A stretch of 64,000 bases of DNA from Virgibacillus_R byunsanensis (GTDB lineage Bacteria; Bacillota; Bacilli; Bacillales; Amphibacillaceae), in assembly GCF_042675965.1 (NCBI RefSeq), contig NZ_JBHTKJ010000051.1, positions 1 through 64,000 on the forward strand, written 5' to 3'. This document shows positions 1-9,312 of the stretch, one piece after another (the stretch's first letter is position 1; every line of letters starts with the position of its first letter). The position numbers were made by a program, and so were the translations under genes. The notes beneath the pieces are model-generated. The model was given only the letters and a program-made list of their open reading frames with translations. It was not told the origin of the DNA and made no database searches.

Positions 1-60
1 GCTCCGGAAGCCTTAGTTACACTTATGTAGATAAGAAAATTTTATACTTTCTTATCTACT
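1..60 (-). repeat. R1 element, copy 1 (partial)
   Basis: This is the left-edge part of a dispersed intergenic element with six other copies in the window, near 27.0, 30.9, 33.4, 56.7, 58.4 and 62.3 kb. The hairpin arms GTAGATAAGAAA and TTTCTTATCTAC are perfect here. Read on the minus strand, it begins directly after the T-tract of the ftsH terminator. The rest of the copy lies outside the window. Confidence 0.85.
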
Positions 61-88
61 AAAAAAAACCCCTCATTTTCATGAGAGG
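61..88 (-). terminator. Intrinsic terminator of ftsH
   Basis: On the minus strand an 8-bp stem (CCTCTCAT/ATGAGGGG, one G-U pair) with a four-base loop is followed by eight T. It lies 17 bp after the ftsH stop codon. Confidence 0.85.
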
Positions 89-104
89 CTGTGTGAAATC
101 CCTG

Positions 105-2186
105 TTACTCCTTCTTATTATCATCTGAAGGAACATCTGGTTCATCGTTCTTTTTTTCTTCTAATTCTTCTTTGCGTTTTTCTTCTGACTCTTTTTTAGC
201 ATCTTCATACGATTGAGGCTCAACATCGTCTTCTTCTCTCTTCGACTGAATGTTCACTTTTAAATCTGTATTTTCTTTTACGTTGTTTGTAGTGTCTTCT
301 TTTGCCTCATTGCTTTTTTTCAGATTGTCTTTCTTATCTTCCTTAACTTCCTCTACTTCTTCTGGTTCTGGAAGGAATCCATCTTCAAATAATGATTTAA
401 TTTGTTTAGCATCTAGAGTTTCTACCTCAAGAAGTGTTGAAGCTACTAGTTCTAACTTATCTTTGTTTTCTGTAAGAATCGTTTTTGCACGGTCATAACA
501 GAAGTTAATAAAGTTTTGCATTTCTTTATCAATTTCATGTGCGATCGCATCACTATAGTTCTGGTCGTTTTGAATATCCCTTCCTAGGAACACTTCTCCA
601 CCACCACTTGTAAACTGTAGCGGGCCAATCTTATCACTCATACCATATTCGGTAATCATCTTACGAGCAATTCCAGTCGCACGTTGGAAATCGTTGTGAG
701 CACCAGTACTTACTTCACCGAAAATAATTTCCTCAGCTACTCTTCCACCTAAAAGCCCAGTGATTTTATCGAGTAATTCCGGTTTTGTCATAAAGTAACG
801 ATCTTCTTTAGGTAGCATAACAGCATACCCGCCTGCTTGACCACGAGGTACAATCGTAACCTTATGCACCATATCTGCATCATCAAGTACCATACCAATA
901 ATCGTATGTCCACTTTCGTGATACGCAACAATATTGCGCTCTTTTTTAGAAATCACACGACTCTTCTTAGCAGGGCCGGCAATTACACGATCAATAGCTT
1001 CATCTACATCAAGCATATCAATTTTCGTCTTATCATGACGAGCAGCTACCAATGCAGCTTCGTTTAGTAAATTCTCCAAGTCAGCACCCGAAAATCCTGG
1101 AGTACGTAGAGCAATTGTTTTAAGTTCTACTGTGTCATCAAGTGGTTTATCCCTAGCATGAACTTGTAACACTTCTTCCCGACCCTTAACGTCTGGGCGA
1201 TCCACTGTAATTTGACGGTCAAAACGACCTGGACGTAAAAGTGCCGGGTCAAGAATGTCTGGGCGGTTTGTAGCAGCAATCATGATAATTCCTTCATTAG
1301 CTCCAAAACCATCCATTTCAACAAGCAATTGGTTTAGTGTTTGTTCACGTTCATCGTGACCACCACCAAGGCCAGCACCACGCTGTCTACCTACTGCATC
1401 GATTTCATCTATAAATATTATACAGGGAGCATTTTTCTTTGCATTTTCAAACAAGTCACGTACACGAGAAGCACCAACACCAACAAACATTTCCACAAAG
1501 TCTGAACCACTTATGGAGAAAAATGGTGTACCTGCTTCACCTGCAACCGCACGAGCAAGCAATGTTTTACCTGTCCCTGGAGGTCCTACTAAAAGAACAC
1601 CCTTAGGGATACGTGCGCCAACTGCTGTGAATTTGCGAGGGTCCTTCAAAAAGTCAACAACTTCAACAAGTTCTTGCTTTTCCTCATCTGCTCCTGCAAC
1701 ATCTTTGAAGCGAACTTTCTTTTTATCCTCACTATACATTTTAGCCTTACTTTTACCAAAGTTCATTACACGGCCACCGCCGCCACCTTGAGATTGGCTT
1801 AGTATAAAGAAGAAAAATAGACCTAATATTAGAAAAGGTATCATCGTTGTTAAGAAGGTAACCCATCCGCTTGGTTGTTCTTCTTCTGCAACGTTAAGTA
1901 CACTTTGTTCATTAGCTTGCTCTGTAATGCTTGCAATGATTTCAGTATTGTCCGGAACTTGTGCAACAAACTCCTGATCATTTGACAACGTTCCAGTATA
2001 ACGCATAATTCCATTTGCTGGTTGCATTGTCATTTCATCAATTTCACCATTATTTAAAGCATCGAAAAATTCTTGTACATTAAATTGTTCTGCTTGATCA
2101 TTTTGTCCATTAAATACCCCTATTACGCCAATAACGACTAGAAATATGAGTAAATAAAAGATGACATTTCGAAATATCCGGTTCAT
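105..2186 (-). CDS. ftsH: ATP-dependent zinc metalloprotease FtsH
   Basis: Membrane-bound AAA+ protease that degrades regulatory and misfolded membrane proteins; in B. subtilis it is needed for Spo0A activation at sporulation onset. The 693-residue protein has transmembrane segments near residues 8-25 and 108-130 with an extracytoplasmic loop between. The Walker A motif GPPGTGKT is at 201-208, Walker B (IIFIDE) near 256-261, the SRH arginines near 318-321, and the zinc motif HESGH at 423-427. The start has a strong GGGAGGAGG ribosome site. After about residue 630 comes a Lys/Glu/Asp-rich tail that makes it about 55 residues longer than the B. subtilis protein as I recall it. It ends the tilS-hpt-ftsH cluster. 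Confidence 0.97.
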   Translation of the reverse strand: MNRIFRNVIFYLLIFLVVIGVIGVFNGQNDQAEQFNVQEFFDALNNGEIDEMTMQPANGIMRYTGTLSNDQEFVAQVPDNTEIIASITEQANEQSVLNVAEEEQPSGWVTFLTTMIPFLILGLFFFFILSQSQGGGGGRVMNFGKSKAKMYSEDKKKVRFKDVAGADEEKQELVEVVDFLKDPRKFTAVGARIPKGVLLVGPPGTGKTLLARAVAGEAGTPFFSISGSDFVEMFVGVGASRVRDLFENAKKNAPCIIFIDEIDAVGRQRGAGLGGGHDEREQTLNQLLVEMDGFGANEGIIMIAATNRPDILDPALLRPGRFDRQITVDRPDVKGREEVLQVHARDKPLDDTVELKTIALRTPGFSGADLENLLNEAALVAARHDKTKIDMLDVDEAIDRVIAGPAKKSRVISKKERNIVAYHESGHTIIGMVLDDADMVHKVTIVPRGQAGGYAVMLPKEDRYFMTKPELLDKITGLLGGRVAEEIIFGEVSTGAHNDFQRATGIARKMITEYGMSDKIGPLQFTSGGGEVFLGRDIQNDQNYSDAIAHEIDKEMQNFINFCYDRAKTILTENKDKLELVASTLLEVETLDAKQIKSLFEDGFLPEPEEVEEVKEDKKDNLKKSNEAKEDTTNNVKENTDLKVNIQSKREEDDVEPQSYEDAKKESEEKRKEELEEKKNDEPDVPSDDNKKE

Positions 2187-2222
2187 TACTTACCTCCTCC
2201 CAAGCGGGAAAAACTATATTAA

Positions 2223-2252
2223 ATAGTACCATAGGAAAAAGTGCTAATACAA
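2223..2252 (-). promoter_or_regulatory. Possible sigma-A promoter of ftsH
   Basis: On the minus strand TTGTAT and TACTAT are separated by 18 bp, 37 bp before the ftsH start. The -35 box is imperfect, so this is a candidate only. Confidence 0.4.
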
Positions 2253-2359
2253 CTAATTCCACTTACAAAAAACATTTTGTTTTGCAGAGGGTGAAAACTA
2301 TGTACTACAAAAGCAAATTTTACCTTTTTGTGACCATTGTTAACGTAACTCTTATATCT

Positions 2360-2908
2360 TTATGCTTCTTCTCCACCATATATTTCAGGCTTCAATACAC
2401 CGATGTATGGTAAGTTACGATACCTCTCCTGATAATCCAAGCCATATCCTACTACAAATTCATCTGGTACATTGAATCCAATAATATCAGCTTTAATTTC
2501 TGCAGTTCTTCCTGATGGCTTGTCTAGCAATGTCACAATTCTTATAGATTTAGCCTTACGATATTTAAATAAATCGACTAAGTAACTTAACGTGAGACCA
2601 CTATCAATAATGTCTTCAATGATAAGTAGATCTCGTCCCTCTACTTTTGTGTTTAAGTCCTTTTCAATTTTTACTTCCCCAGACGAACGCATTGCGCCAC
2701 CATAACTGGAGACATCCATAAAGTCCATTTCAAGGTGTGTTTCTGTGTAGCGAAGTACATCAGACATAAAAGGCATTGCCCCTTTTAAAACGCCGATAGC
2801 TAAAGGGAACTTACCATCGTATTCTGTTGTGAGCTGTTGGCCAATTTCAGCACACTTTTTTGCGATCTCTTCTCTTGTTACTAATATTTTCTCGATTTCA
2901 TTATGCAT
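2360..2908 (-). CDS. hpt: Hypoxanthine-guanine phosphoribosyltransferase
   Basis: Salvages hypoxanthine and guanine with PRPP to give IMP and GMP in the cytoplasm. The 182 residues match the family length. The PRPP-binding motif EDIIDSGLT lies at 98-106, and the flexible-loop region containing SSYGG at about 67-71. An AGGAGG ribosome site lies 7 bases before the ATG. Only 11 bases separate it from the tilS stop, so the two are surely co-transcribed. In B. subtilis HprT and TilS act together as activators of ftsH, the next gene here; that role is known from the relative and not visible in this sequence. Confidence 0.96.
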   Translation of the reverse strand: MHNEIEKILVTREEIAKKCAEIGQQLTTEYDGKFPLAIGVLKGAMPFMSDVLRYTETHLEMDFMDVSSYGGAMRSSGEVKIEKDLNTKVEGRDLLIIEDIIDSGLTLSYLVDLFKYRKAKSIRIVTLLDKPSGRTAEIKADIIGFNVPDEFVVGYGLDYQERYRNLPYIGVLKPEIYGGEEA

Positions 2909-2919
2909 CTTAGATCCTC

Positions 2920-4311
2920 CTATGCATGACCCTTATCATAATCTAGTTGAATAAATGAGGTGTTTTTTCCTTGCTTTGTAGGGTAACCTTTCTTTAAACC
3001 GACAATCCACAAAATCTCACCATTACTATCATGAACGATTGGCCATCTGTCACGAGCAGTTAATGGTATTTTTGCATCGATAAAAATATCTTTAACCTTT
3101 TTGCTTCCTTTTAACCCTTTCCACCGCATCCGATCACCTGACTGCCTCGTCCTTATATGTAGTGGGAGTGATATTTGAGATGTATCACATACAAATGTAT
3201 CCTGATCCTTATTCTCAATCTCATCTGCATAAGAGGCAATTATCCTTGAACCATCAGGTAATTCTGTCTCGCCTGGAATAGATATTATTTCTTGAAAGGA
3301 ATATTCTAGGCTTTTGTTTGGGAAATCACAAACAATTTTTTGATATTCTTTTTTAATTTGTAAATGATGAGGAAAGTCAATCTTTACATTGCTTCTTTCA
3401 TTTCTTAATAAAGCAAAAAATTGTTCTTCATGTACATATGATAAATTTTTAGGCAATTCATCATATAGGTAACTTAATATTAGATGATAGGCTCGCCTTT
3501 GTAAAGCAGATGAGTAGGTTTCAAATAAGTTACTATTAAATGATGCTTTTTTCTTATTTTCATCTAAAATTACCACATGATCAACAAGCTTTCTTGCTTC
3601 TTTCATTAAAAACTGCTCATCTTCTTGTAACGACTCACTTAAACGTTGCACCGTATTATGTATATTACTATTTTTGACTTTTAGTAGTGGCAGAAGATGT
3701 TTGCGAAAATAATTTCTAGTATAGTTAGTCTCTTCATTTGATGGATCTAATCGTGGTGTAATGTTGTTTGTGTAACAATAATCTTCTAGTTCTTTTTTAT
3801 CAACACATAGAAAAGGGCGAATAATATACCCAGTAGCAAATGGACGCTTCATCGGAATACCGGATAAAGCTTTTGGATTACTTGATCGAACAAAGCTCAT
3901 CATCATTGTTTCAATCTGATCATCACCATGATGCCCCAATGCGATATAATCTGCTTGGTATATTTCCATTTGTTCCTTGAAATAGGCATACCGTAAATCA
4001 CGAGCCGCTACTTGTGTACCTAGATGCTTATCTCTCTTATACGATGGGACATCTAAAAAAGTTCCATCAAATTTAATATTCCATTTTTCACACATTGCCT
4101 TTACATAATAAAGATCTGCCTTAGATTCCTCAGCGCGTAATTGATGGTCCACCGAAATAGCCACAATTTTTATATTCCATTCCTCCCGTATAGAACATAA
4201 AAAATGTAGGAGTGCCATTGAATCTGGACCACCAGAAACACCAATTAATACGGTCGTATTTCTTGTTAGTAATTGATGTTTCTTCATAAACGCAGTAACA
4301 ACGTCATTCAT
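2920..4311 (-). CDS. tilS: tRNA(Ile)-lysidine synthetase TilS
   Basis: Converts C34 of the CAU-anticodon tRNA-Ile to lysidine using ATP and lysine, so that AUA is read as Ile. The N-terminal PP-loop motif SGGPDS lies at residues 26-31, followed by the ATPase domain and C-terminal substrate-binding domains. I place the start at the ATG at 4311 (463 aa), which has GGAGAGG seven bases upstream. An in-frame ATG at 4326 has no ribosome site and would add five residues. The gene sits between yabT and hpt, as in B. subtilis. Confidence 0.95.
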   Translation of the reverse strand: MNDVVTAFMKKHQLLTRNTTVLIGVSGGPDSMALLHFLCSIREEWNIKIVAISVDHQLRAEESKADLYYVKAMCEKWNIKFDGTFLDVPSYKRDKHLGTQVAARDLRYAYFKEQMEIYQADYIALGHHGDDQIETMMMSFVRSSNPKALSGIPMKRPFATGYIIRPFLCVDKKELEDYCYTNNITPRLDPSNEETNYTRNYFRKHLLPLLKVKNSNIHNTVQRLSESLQEDEQFLMKEARKLVDHVVILDENKKKASFNSNLFETYSSALQRRAYHLILSYLYDELPKNLSYVHEEQFFALLRNERSNVKIDFPHHLQIKKEYQKIVCDFPNKSLEYSFQEIISIPGETELPDGSRIIASYADEIENKDQDTFVCDTSQISLPLHIRTRQSGDRMRWKGLKGSKKVKDIFIDAKIPLTARDRWPIVHDSNGEILWIVGLKKGYPTKQGKNTSFIQLDYDKGHA

Positions 4312-4395
4312 GTATGCCCTCTCCATTATATTACTGTTTGATAGAATATATTAATCCTATCATACCTTTTTTCCCAAACAAAGAAACTTGCGATA

Positions 4396-5337
4396 CTATG
4401 GTAAAAATAAGGAGAATACATAATAAAATAAAGCAATGAAGAAAATCGAACCTGTTTCTATTAACAGTGGTCTTTTAGAAGTTTCTTTTGCATCTGTACC
4501 CTTTCTTTGTTGTCTAGTTCGCTGAACACGATATAATGTAGCGGCAACTTCCTGTTTCATCTCCGCACTAGATTGATATTTTCCATAAATAGCTTTTTTA
4601 AGGCAATCCCGGTAAATTTTTAGTTGTTTCACTTCATTTAACTTGTTCAGAAGTGTCACTTCAGGCTTTGGCCCTTTTTCAAACCTCCTTGGGTAATAGA
4701 TAGTTAAGATAACCATCACAAGTGCAAACAAATCATAACTTGGCTCTGCTTTTCTCGAACCCATAGTCCAGTATCCACGATCGTAGAATTCGGTGTATTC
4801 CTTAATTGCTCTTCCTACCTGGGTTGTACCTCCAACGTCTATCCAGCGAATTCTAGTAGGTGAACTCACAACTAATAGATTTTCGGTTTTAAAATCTCCA
4901 AATACCCACCCGCTTCGGTGCAACTTTTCTAAATCTTCGAGGATTTGGAGCATAAAGACGCCTACCCATTCACCGCCGTTAGCTTTAATAAAGGTTGATA
5001 TTGTTTCTCCCTGTAAATATTCCATTACATAGAAAGTGAATTTCATGCCATTTGGCGCTTCCCAATCATCGACATCCAATAAATAAGGTCCAAGACGATT
5101 TCCTTGGACCTTTTGGAGCGACTTTAATACATTTACTTCCGTAGTCATCGACGAACTTTTATCACTTATTTTCAATGCTGCCTGTTTTCCTTGATATTCA
5201 CATAGATAAACAGTTCCAACTGCACCTTGACCAAGTGTTTTTTTAATTAAGTAGGTCTTTTTATGCCATTTCCCTTTAATACGCATTCCAGGTCTAATGT
5301 CAATGCCATGCTTCTTCCACGTCTGGTTCATCTTCAT
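4396..5337 (-). CDS. yabT: Membrane-anchored serine/threonine protein kinase YabT
   Basis: Hanks-type kinase of 313 residues. The N-lobe has the glycine loop GQGAVGTVY near residues 36-44 and the lysine in AALKISD. The catalytic loop reads VFGDFKTEN instead of the usual HRDLKPEN, so the aspartate and asparagine are kept. A single C-terminal transmembrane segment (about 291-312) suggests tail anchoring with the kinase domain in the cytoplasm. In B. subtilis YabT is a sporulation kinase that phosphorylates RecA and DNA-bound partners. Its start lies inside the 3' end of yabS (38-bp overlap), so the two are translationally linked. GGAG lies 8 bases before the ATG. Confidence 0.9.
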   Translation of the reverse strand: MKMNQTWKKHGIDIRPGMRIKGKWHKKTYLIKKTLGQGAVGTVYLCEYQGKQAALKISDKSSSMTTEVNVLKSLQKVQGNRLGPYLLDVDDWEAPNGMKFTFYVMEYLQGETISTFIKANGGEWVGVFMLQILEDLEKLHRSGWVFGDFKTENLLVVSSPTRIRWIDVGGTTQVGRAIKEYTEFYDRGYWTMGSRKAEPSYDLFALVMVILTIYYPRRFEKGPKPEVTLLNKLNEVKQLKIYRDCLKKAIYGKYQSSAEMKQEVAATLYRVQRTRQQRKGTDAKETSKRPLLIETGSIFFIALFYYVFSLFLP

Positions 5338-6040
5338 CTCTAAAGCTCCTTAACAAGCTTTTCTTGCCAAACTGATACATCGCTTCCCGAATTGCCGGTC
5401 CAGTGGGAGTAATTCCACCACTTGAAAGCTTAGGAAAAATAGTGGAAACCGCATCTAGCTTCGGGGACCAGTCAAACACTTTTTGAATATCCTTCCTTTT
5501 ACCTGGGAAGCTAAAAATACAAAAGCGATTCCGTCCTATTCGTGCATTTAAGCTTATAGACAGATCAATCAACGCTTCCTTAACAGTAGGAAGTTTATCA
5601 TGCATACTTGCACTTGTGTCGATTAATACGAGCACTTCTAAATCACATGTCTCCCCTAAATCTTCTACAACTTCCATTATCTCTCCACGTTTTTCAGGGT
5701 CAAGATCTTCCATATTTTGCTTTGGTCCAAGAATTTGTTGCAGCTCTTTGTTCACAAATCCTTGTAACGTTTGTGTCATCGCTTGCTTTGTTACCATCTG
5801 GACTGTTTGTGATAAAGCTTGCTTGTAAACTAACTGACTAACACCACCACCAGATGATGCAACTTCTTCTACCTCTTGTAACCCTTCAGGATCTTCTGTT
5901 TGATCATCATCTAAAATACCGATTACATTAACCGTTATTCCTTGCTGGTAAGCTAATGCAGCAGTTGCAGAAGGATCTTCACCCTTGTTAGAGCACCCGT
6001 CTGTAATTAATAAAATCTGCTTCAACGTACCTTTCTTCAC
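5300..6040 (-). CDS. yabS: VWA-domain protein YabS
   Basis: Protein of 246 residues with von Willebrand factor A signatures. The order of the metal-binding motifs is unusual: a TDG-containing strand (LLITDGCSN) comes near the N-terminus, while the DTSAS MIDAS motif appears near residue 145 and GGITPTGPA near 205. The molecular role is unknown; the B. subtilis homologue is expressed during sporulation beside yabT. The start is the GTG at 6040, which has GGAGG eight bases upstream. A TTG at 6055 overlaps that ribosome site and is unlikely. The 3' end overlaps yabT. Confidence 0.85.
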   Translation of the reverse strand: MKKGTLKQILLITDGCSNKGEDPSATAALAYQQGITVNVIGILDDDQTEDPEGLQEVEEVASSGGGVSQLVYKQALSQTVQMVTKQAMTQTLQGFVNKELQQILGPKQNMEDLDPEKRGEIMEVVEDLGETCDLEVLVLIDTSASMHDKLPTVKEALIDLSISLNARIGRNRFCIFSFPGKRKDIQKVFDWSPKLDAVSTIFPKLSSGGITPTGPAIREAMYQFGKKSLLRSFRDEDEPDVEEAWH

Positions 6041-6106
6041 ACAAAACACCTCCAACTATTCCAGTACCATCATCACCAGAAAAAGGAATATTTATACATA
6101 GAATAG

Positions 6107-6510
6107 AAAAGCGGAGAGGGCTTGCCCAGCGGTGACATGCGTAAGCAAGTGACCGTAGAGCAACGGTTTTATGCTCGAAGTGTCAATTGCTTACGTCACG
6201 AACCGCTAGCTCGCGCAGCTAGACAAGAAAAGCGGAGGCGACTGTTCAGAAGCAGACGCATAAGCAAGGAACCGTAGAACGCATGCGTTTGAGCGTTCGA
6301 AGTGTTCATTGCTTATGACGGAAGCTTCTAGGAGCCGCAGCTAGACAAGAAAAGCGGAGCGAGCTTGCCCAGCGGCGACATGCGTAAGCAAGTGACCGTA
6401 GAGCAACGGTTTTATGCTCGAAGTGTCATTTGCTTACGTCACGAGCCGCTAGCTCGCGCAGCTAGACAAGAAAAGCGGAGGCGACTGTTCAGAAGCAGAC
6501 GCATAAGCCT
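6107..6510. repeat. R2 tandem palindromic repeat array
   Basis: Four units of about 121 bp are arranged A-B-A'-B' (6107-6227, 6228-6349, 6350-6470, 6471 to about 6510, the last truncated). Each begins AAAAGCGGAG and, when complete, ends AGCTAGACAAG. A and A' are nearly identical across 121 bp, so a 243-bp A+B unit was probably duplicated. Each unit is an imperfect palindrome around GCRTAAGCAA and TTGCTTA. It fills the gap between yabS and spoIIE, and I see no credible gene in it. A single B-like unit occurs upstream of mfd. Confidence 0.85.
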
Positions 6511-6533
6511 TTCCGGGCGCTTGCGCTTTATTG

Positions 6534-8984
6534 TTACTGTGCTTTTTCCACATAATGTGGGATGGAAGCCCACTGTGGTGTGTTTTTTACAACTTTTGCT
6601 ACGAGTACCGTCATATCGTCTTCAATAGCACCTGACCTTGTGCGAATTACTTCCTCTAAAACCAAATCTGCTATTTCCTGTGGATCGTTGGTTTCCATAT
6701 CTCGAATTTTTCGTTTCAACCAAACATCTGTGTTCTCCACATGTTTTGGTCCGTCAAATATTCCATCGCTCATCATGATTAGCAAATCCTCGGATTTTAA
6801 TTGCTCGCTGACGATGTCGACGTCAAATTCCTGAATGATTCCCATCGGTAGGTTGCTAGCCTCTACTCTTAACATTTGATCGCCTCGCTTTATAAAGCTA
6901 GGGGTAGAACCAATTTTTAAAAATCGCACAAATGCATTGTGCAAGTTAATAACAGCTAGGTCGAGTGTCGCAAACATCTCATCTGTTGAACGCAAAGCCA
7001 GTATAGAATTTATTGATTTAATTGCTACTCTTTCCGGAATACCCGTTTGCAATATTTGCTGCAATAACCTTAGTGTTTCACCACTTTCTTCTCGCGCCCG
7101 TTTTCCATTCCCCATCCCATCACTGATTGCCATAGCATATTTTCCTGCCCCTAACTCTATCGTCGTATAGCTGTCACCAGAGATTAATCCTCCACCTTTG
7201 GCAGCATGTGCAACACCTGTTTCTACAACAAATTCTTTAGCCGAACCAAAAGACAGATAACAATATCCATTAGGGAAAGGGGAAACCTCTTCATTCTTCA
7301 CTATAATCATTTCATTTAGAATATCTGATAATACTGGGGCAATTAATTTCGAACCTTCCCCATGATAGTCATAAAATGAGGCAGTGATTTCTATATCGAC
7401 ATTCCCCTTCTCTAACTGATAGATATCTAGTTTTTCCAGTTCAATGCCCATATGCTTTAACGCATGCATAATTTGAATTTCTTGATTTTCATGATGTTGT
7501 CGTTCTTTTAATATCTCTTTTGCAAAGTCTTCCATTACTTCAGATACACCTTGTAATTGATCTGCTACAAAACGCTTACTTTCTAGTACCTGTTTTTTTA
7601 ATTTTCGGTTGGCTTCAAAAAATGACAATTCTTCTTTCATTGTTTCCAGTACTTTTTTTGATTTTACACAGTGATTTTCGAATTCACGGACTAATTTTCG
7701 ATTTGGTTCAGGGTTCTCTCCTAAATCATCTTTTAAGTCCTCCATTAATTCATAGGTTTTGTCAAATTGCTGCTGCCAACAGCGGTCTTTCATAAAGCAC
7801 GATTGACACGTTTTTTCAGTTACTTGACTTAAAAAATAATCCGTCTCTCGTTTTTCTATTTTTTCATCTTGCGAAAACTCCTCCGCCGTCGTAAAACTTT
7901 TAGACAATGCTTCAAATACATCTGAAAACTGTTCAACTCGTTTTGCTGTCACATTACGAACCTTTTGTAAATATTGTTCTTGTTCATTTGTATATTCCTC
8001 TGTACCAGGTATATAACGTGAAAGCTTTTTGAACCAACTTGCCGGGGTTAAGAAGAAGAAGGCTATAGCGATTGACGATTCTAATACAGATGGCAGTAGT
8101 GTTGATGAATCACCATAAATTCCAACTAAAAATGTTCCAACTAATAAACCAGCTGCAACTCCTACTTTCTTTCCCTCTTTCAGTAACCCTCCTAGTAATC
8201 CCGAAAACGCCAACAGACTCATTTGATATAAATTTGCTACATTGGCTAAGGATAAAATCAAACCCGCAACAACACCTACCGTAGATCCTATTGCAGCGCC
8301 GCCTACAAATGCCAATACTAATACAAAGTAACGTGAAAAAATTTGCTCAATAGAAGCATCATATAACTGCCACCCAATTGTTCCTGTCAAAATCGAGGCA
8401 ATCAAAATAATCATACATACAATTTCTTCATTTTTTAATGTGGGTTTATATTTGTTTGGTGATAATAATGGAATACTCTGCATAAAGATTAATACTAGGA
8501 CAGTTCCTAAAATACCTTCAACAAGTAAAAGCATCCATTGATACGTGGAAAGTTGATCGGTTATCGAATATAAAAATATACGTGGTGCCACAGTGGACAA
8601 GAATACAAACACCGGAATTATGATTTGTTGCTTAGAAGTACGTTTAAATATACCTGCAAGCAAAATAAATACAATCATTGCTAAAGCAACGAAAACACCG
8701 TGCCCAATGGAATAACTAGCTGCCCCAGCTAGAACTGCAAGCATAACCGTTGGAGTTTTCTCTTTATGTACAATCCAGATCGTTGCTAAAAACGCTACTG
8801 CAAACGGAGATACCATTGATAATATTATAGCTCGTCCCAATAAGAAGCCAACAATATAAAACAGCCAGCCCTTTTCCAGCAAAATCGATTTTACTTGATT
8901 ATAAACTCTATGACGAAATTTCATCCAGTGATTATTATTTACCCCGTACGTTTTTGATTCCACTCTTGGAATTGAATCCATCAT
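6534..8984 (-). CDS. spoIIE: Stage II sporulation protein E (PP2C phosphatase)
   Basis: Bifunctional sporulation protein: it helps move FtsZ to the polar division site and dephosphorylates SpoIIAA, which releases sigma-F in the forespore. The 816 residues show about ten hydrophobic membrane segments in the first 330, a central FtsZ-binding and oligomerisation region with a CQSCF..C cysteine cluster near 395-405, and a C-terminal PP2C domain. PP2C motifs seen are ISGDSY, ISDGMGNG, MSDGIFDG and EDDMTVLV. An AGGAG site precedes the first of two adjacent ATG codons. In B. subtilis it is transcribed by sigma-A with Spo0A~P; possible sites are listed separately. Confidence 0.97.
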   Translation of the reverse strand: MMDSIPRVESKTYGVNNNHWMKFRHRVYNQVKSILLEKGWLFYIVGFLLGRAIILSMVSPFAVAFLATIWIVHKEKTPTVMLAVLAGAASYSIGHGVFVALAMIVFILLAGIFKRTSKQQIIIPVFVFLSTVAPRIFLYSITDQLSTYQWMLLLVEGILGTVLVLIFMQSIPLLSPNKYKPTLKNEEIVCMIILIASILTGTIGWQLYDASIEQIFSRYFVLVLAFVGGAAIGSTVGVVAGLILSLANVANLYQMSLLAFSGLLGGLLKEGKKVGVAAGLLVGTFLVGIYGDSSTLLPSVLESSIAIAFFFLTPASWFKKLSRYIPGTEEYTNEQEQYLQKVRNVTAKRVEQFSDVFEALSKSFTTAEEFSQDEKIEKRETDYFLSQVTEKTCQSCFMKDRCWQQQFDKTYELMEDLKDDLGENPEPNRKLVREFENHCVKSKKVLETMKEELSFFEANRKLKKQVLESKRFVADQLQGVSEVMEDFAKEILKERQHHENQEIQIMHALKHMGIELEKLDIYQLEKGNVDIEITASFYDYHGEGSKLIAPVLSDILNEMIIVKNEEVSPFPNGYCYLSFGSAKEFVVETGVAHAAKGGGLISGDSYTTIELGAGKYAMAISDGMGNGKRAREESGETLRLLQQILQTGIPERVAIKSINSILALRSTDEMFATLDLAVINLHNAFVRFLKIGSTPSFIKRGDQMLRVEASNLPMGIIQEFDVDIVSEQLKSEDLLIMMSDGIFDGPKHVENTDVWLKRKIRDMETNDPQEIADLVLEEVIRTRSGAIEDDMTVLVAKVVKNTPQWASIPHYVEKAQ

Positions 8985-9070
8985 ATAAAACCACTCCTAT
9001 CTATGAAGCATATTAAATCATATGATGCGTTCTTTTTTTGTCAAAACAAGAGAGCATGTCAAAAAAATCG

Positions 9071-9246
9071 TTCGACTACATTCTTAAGGGACATGCTGAT
9101 TTCTACACGAACTAACGTATTCCGTTATTACATCCTCCAAGCTGGTGGTTTATTTTGGCATTTTTATTTTATAAGCTGATTTAGGATCAAAGCTATAACG
9201 TGCCCCCTATGCTGAACTGCCATCTTCCGACTAAAGATTCGACTAA
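9071..9246 (-). promoter_or_regulatory. Gap upstream of spoIIE with Spo0A-box-like sites
   Basis: The 328 bp between spoIIE and tRNA-Met hold no gene. On the minus strand TAGTCGAA-like heptamers occur at 9071-9078 and as a direct pair at about 9225-9246. They differ by one base from the 0A-box core TGTCGAA. Spo0A control of spoIIE is known in B. subtilis; these sites are an inference, and the distal pair lies about 250 bp from the start codon. Confidence 0.3.
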
Positions 9247-9265
9247 TCATTCCAAAGAAATCCTA

Positions 9266-9294
9266 TTGACACAATTTATCGCCTGTTGTATTAT
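9266..9294 (+). promoter_or_regulatory. Sigma-A promoter of tRNA-Met
   Basis: Perfect TTGACA (9266-9271), 17-bp spacer and TATTAT (9289-9294), 18 bp before the tRNA. Confidence 0.85.
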
Positions 9295-9312
9295 AGCACT
9301 TGTGACTTATTT

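Noticed and set aside
6107..6510. CRISPR-like regular repeats
   Set aside because: Units are about 121 bp, directly joined with no spacers, and palindromic throughout.
6365..6628. Frame of 87 codons in the R2 array
   Set aside because: It is made of repeat sequence and runs into the 3' end of spoIIE on the other strand.
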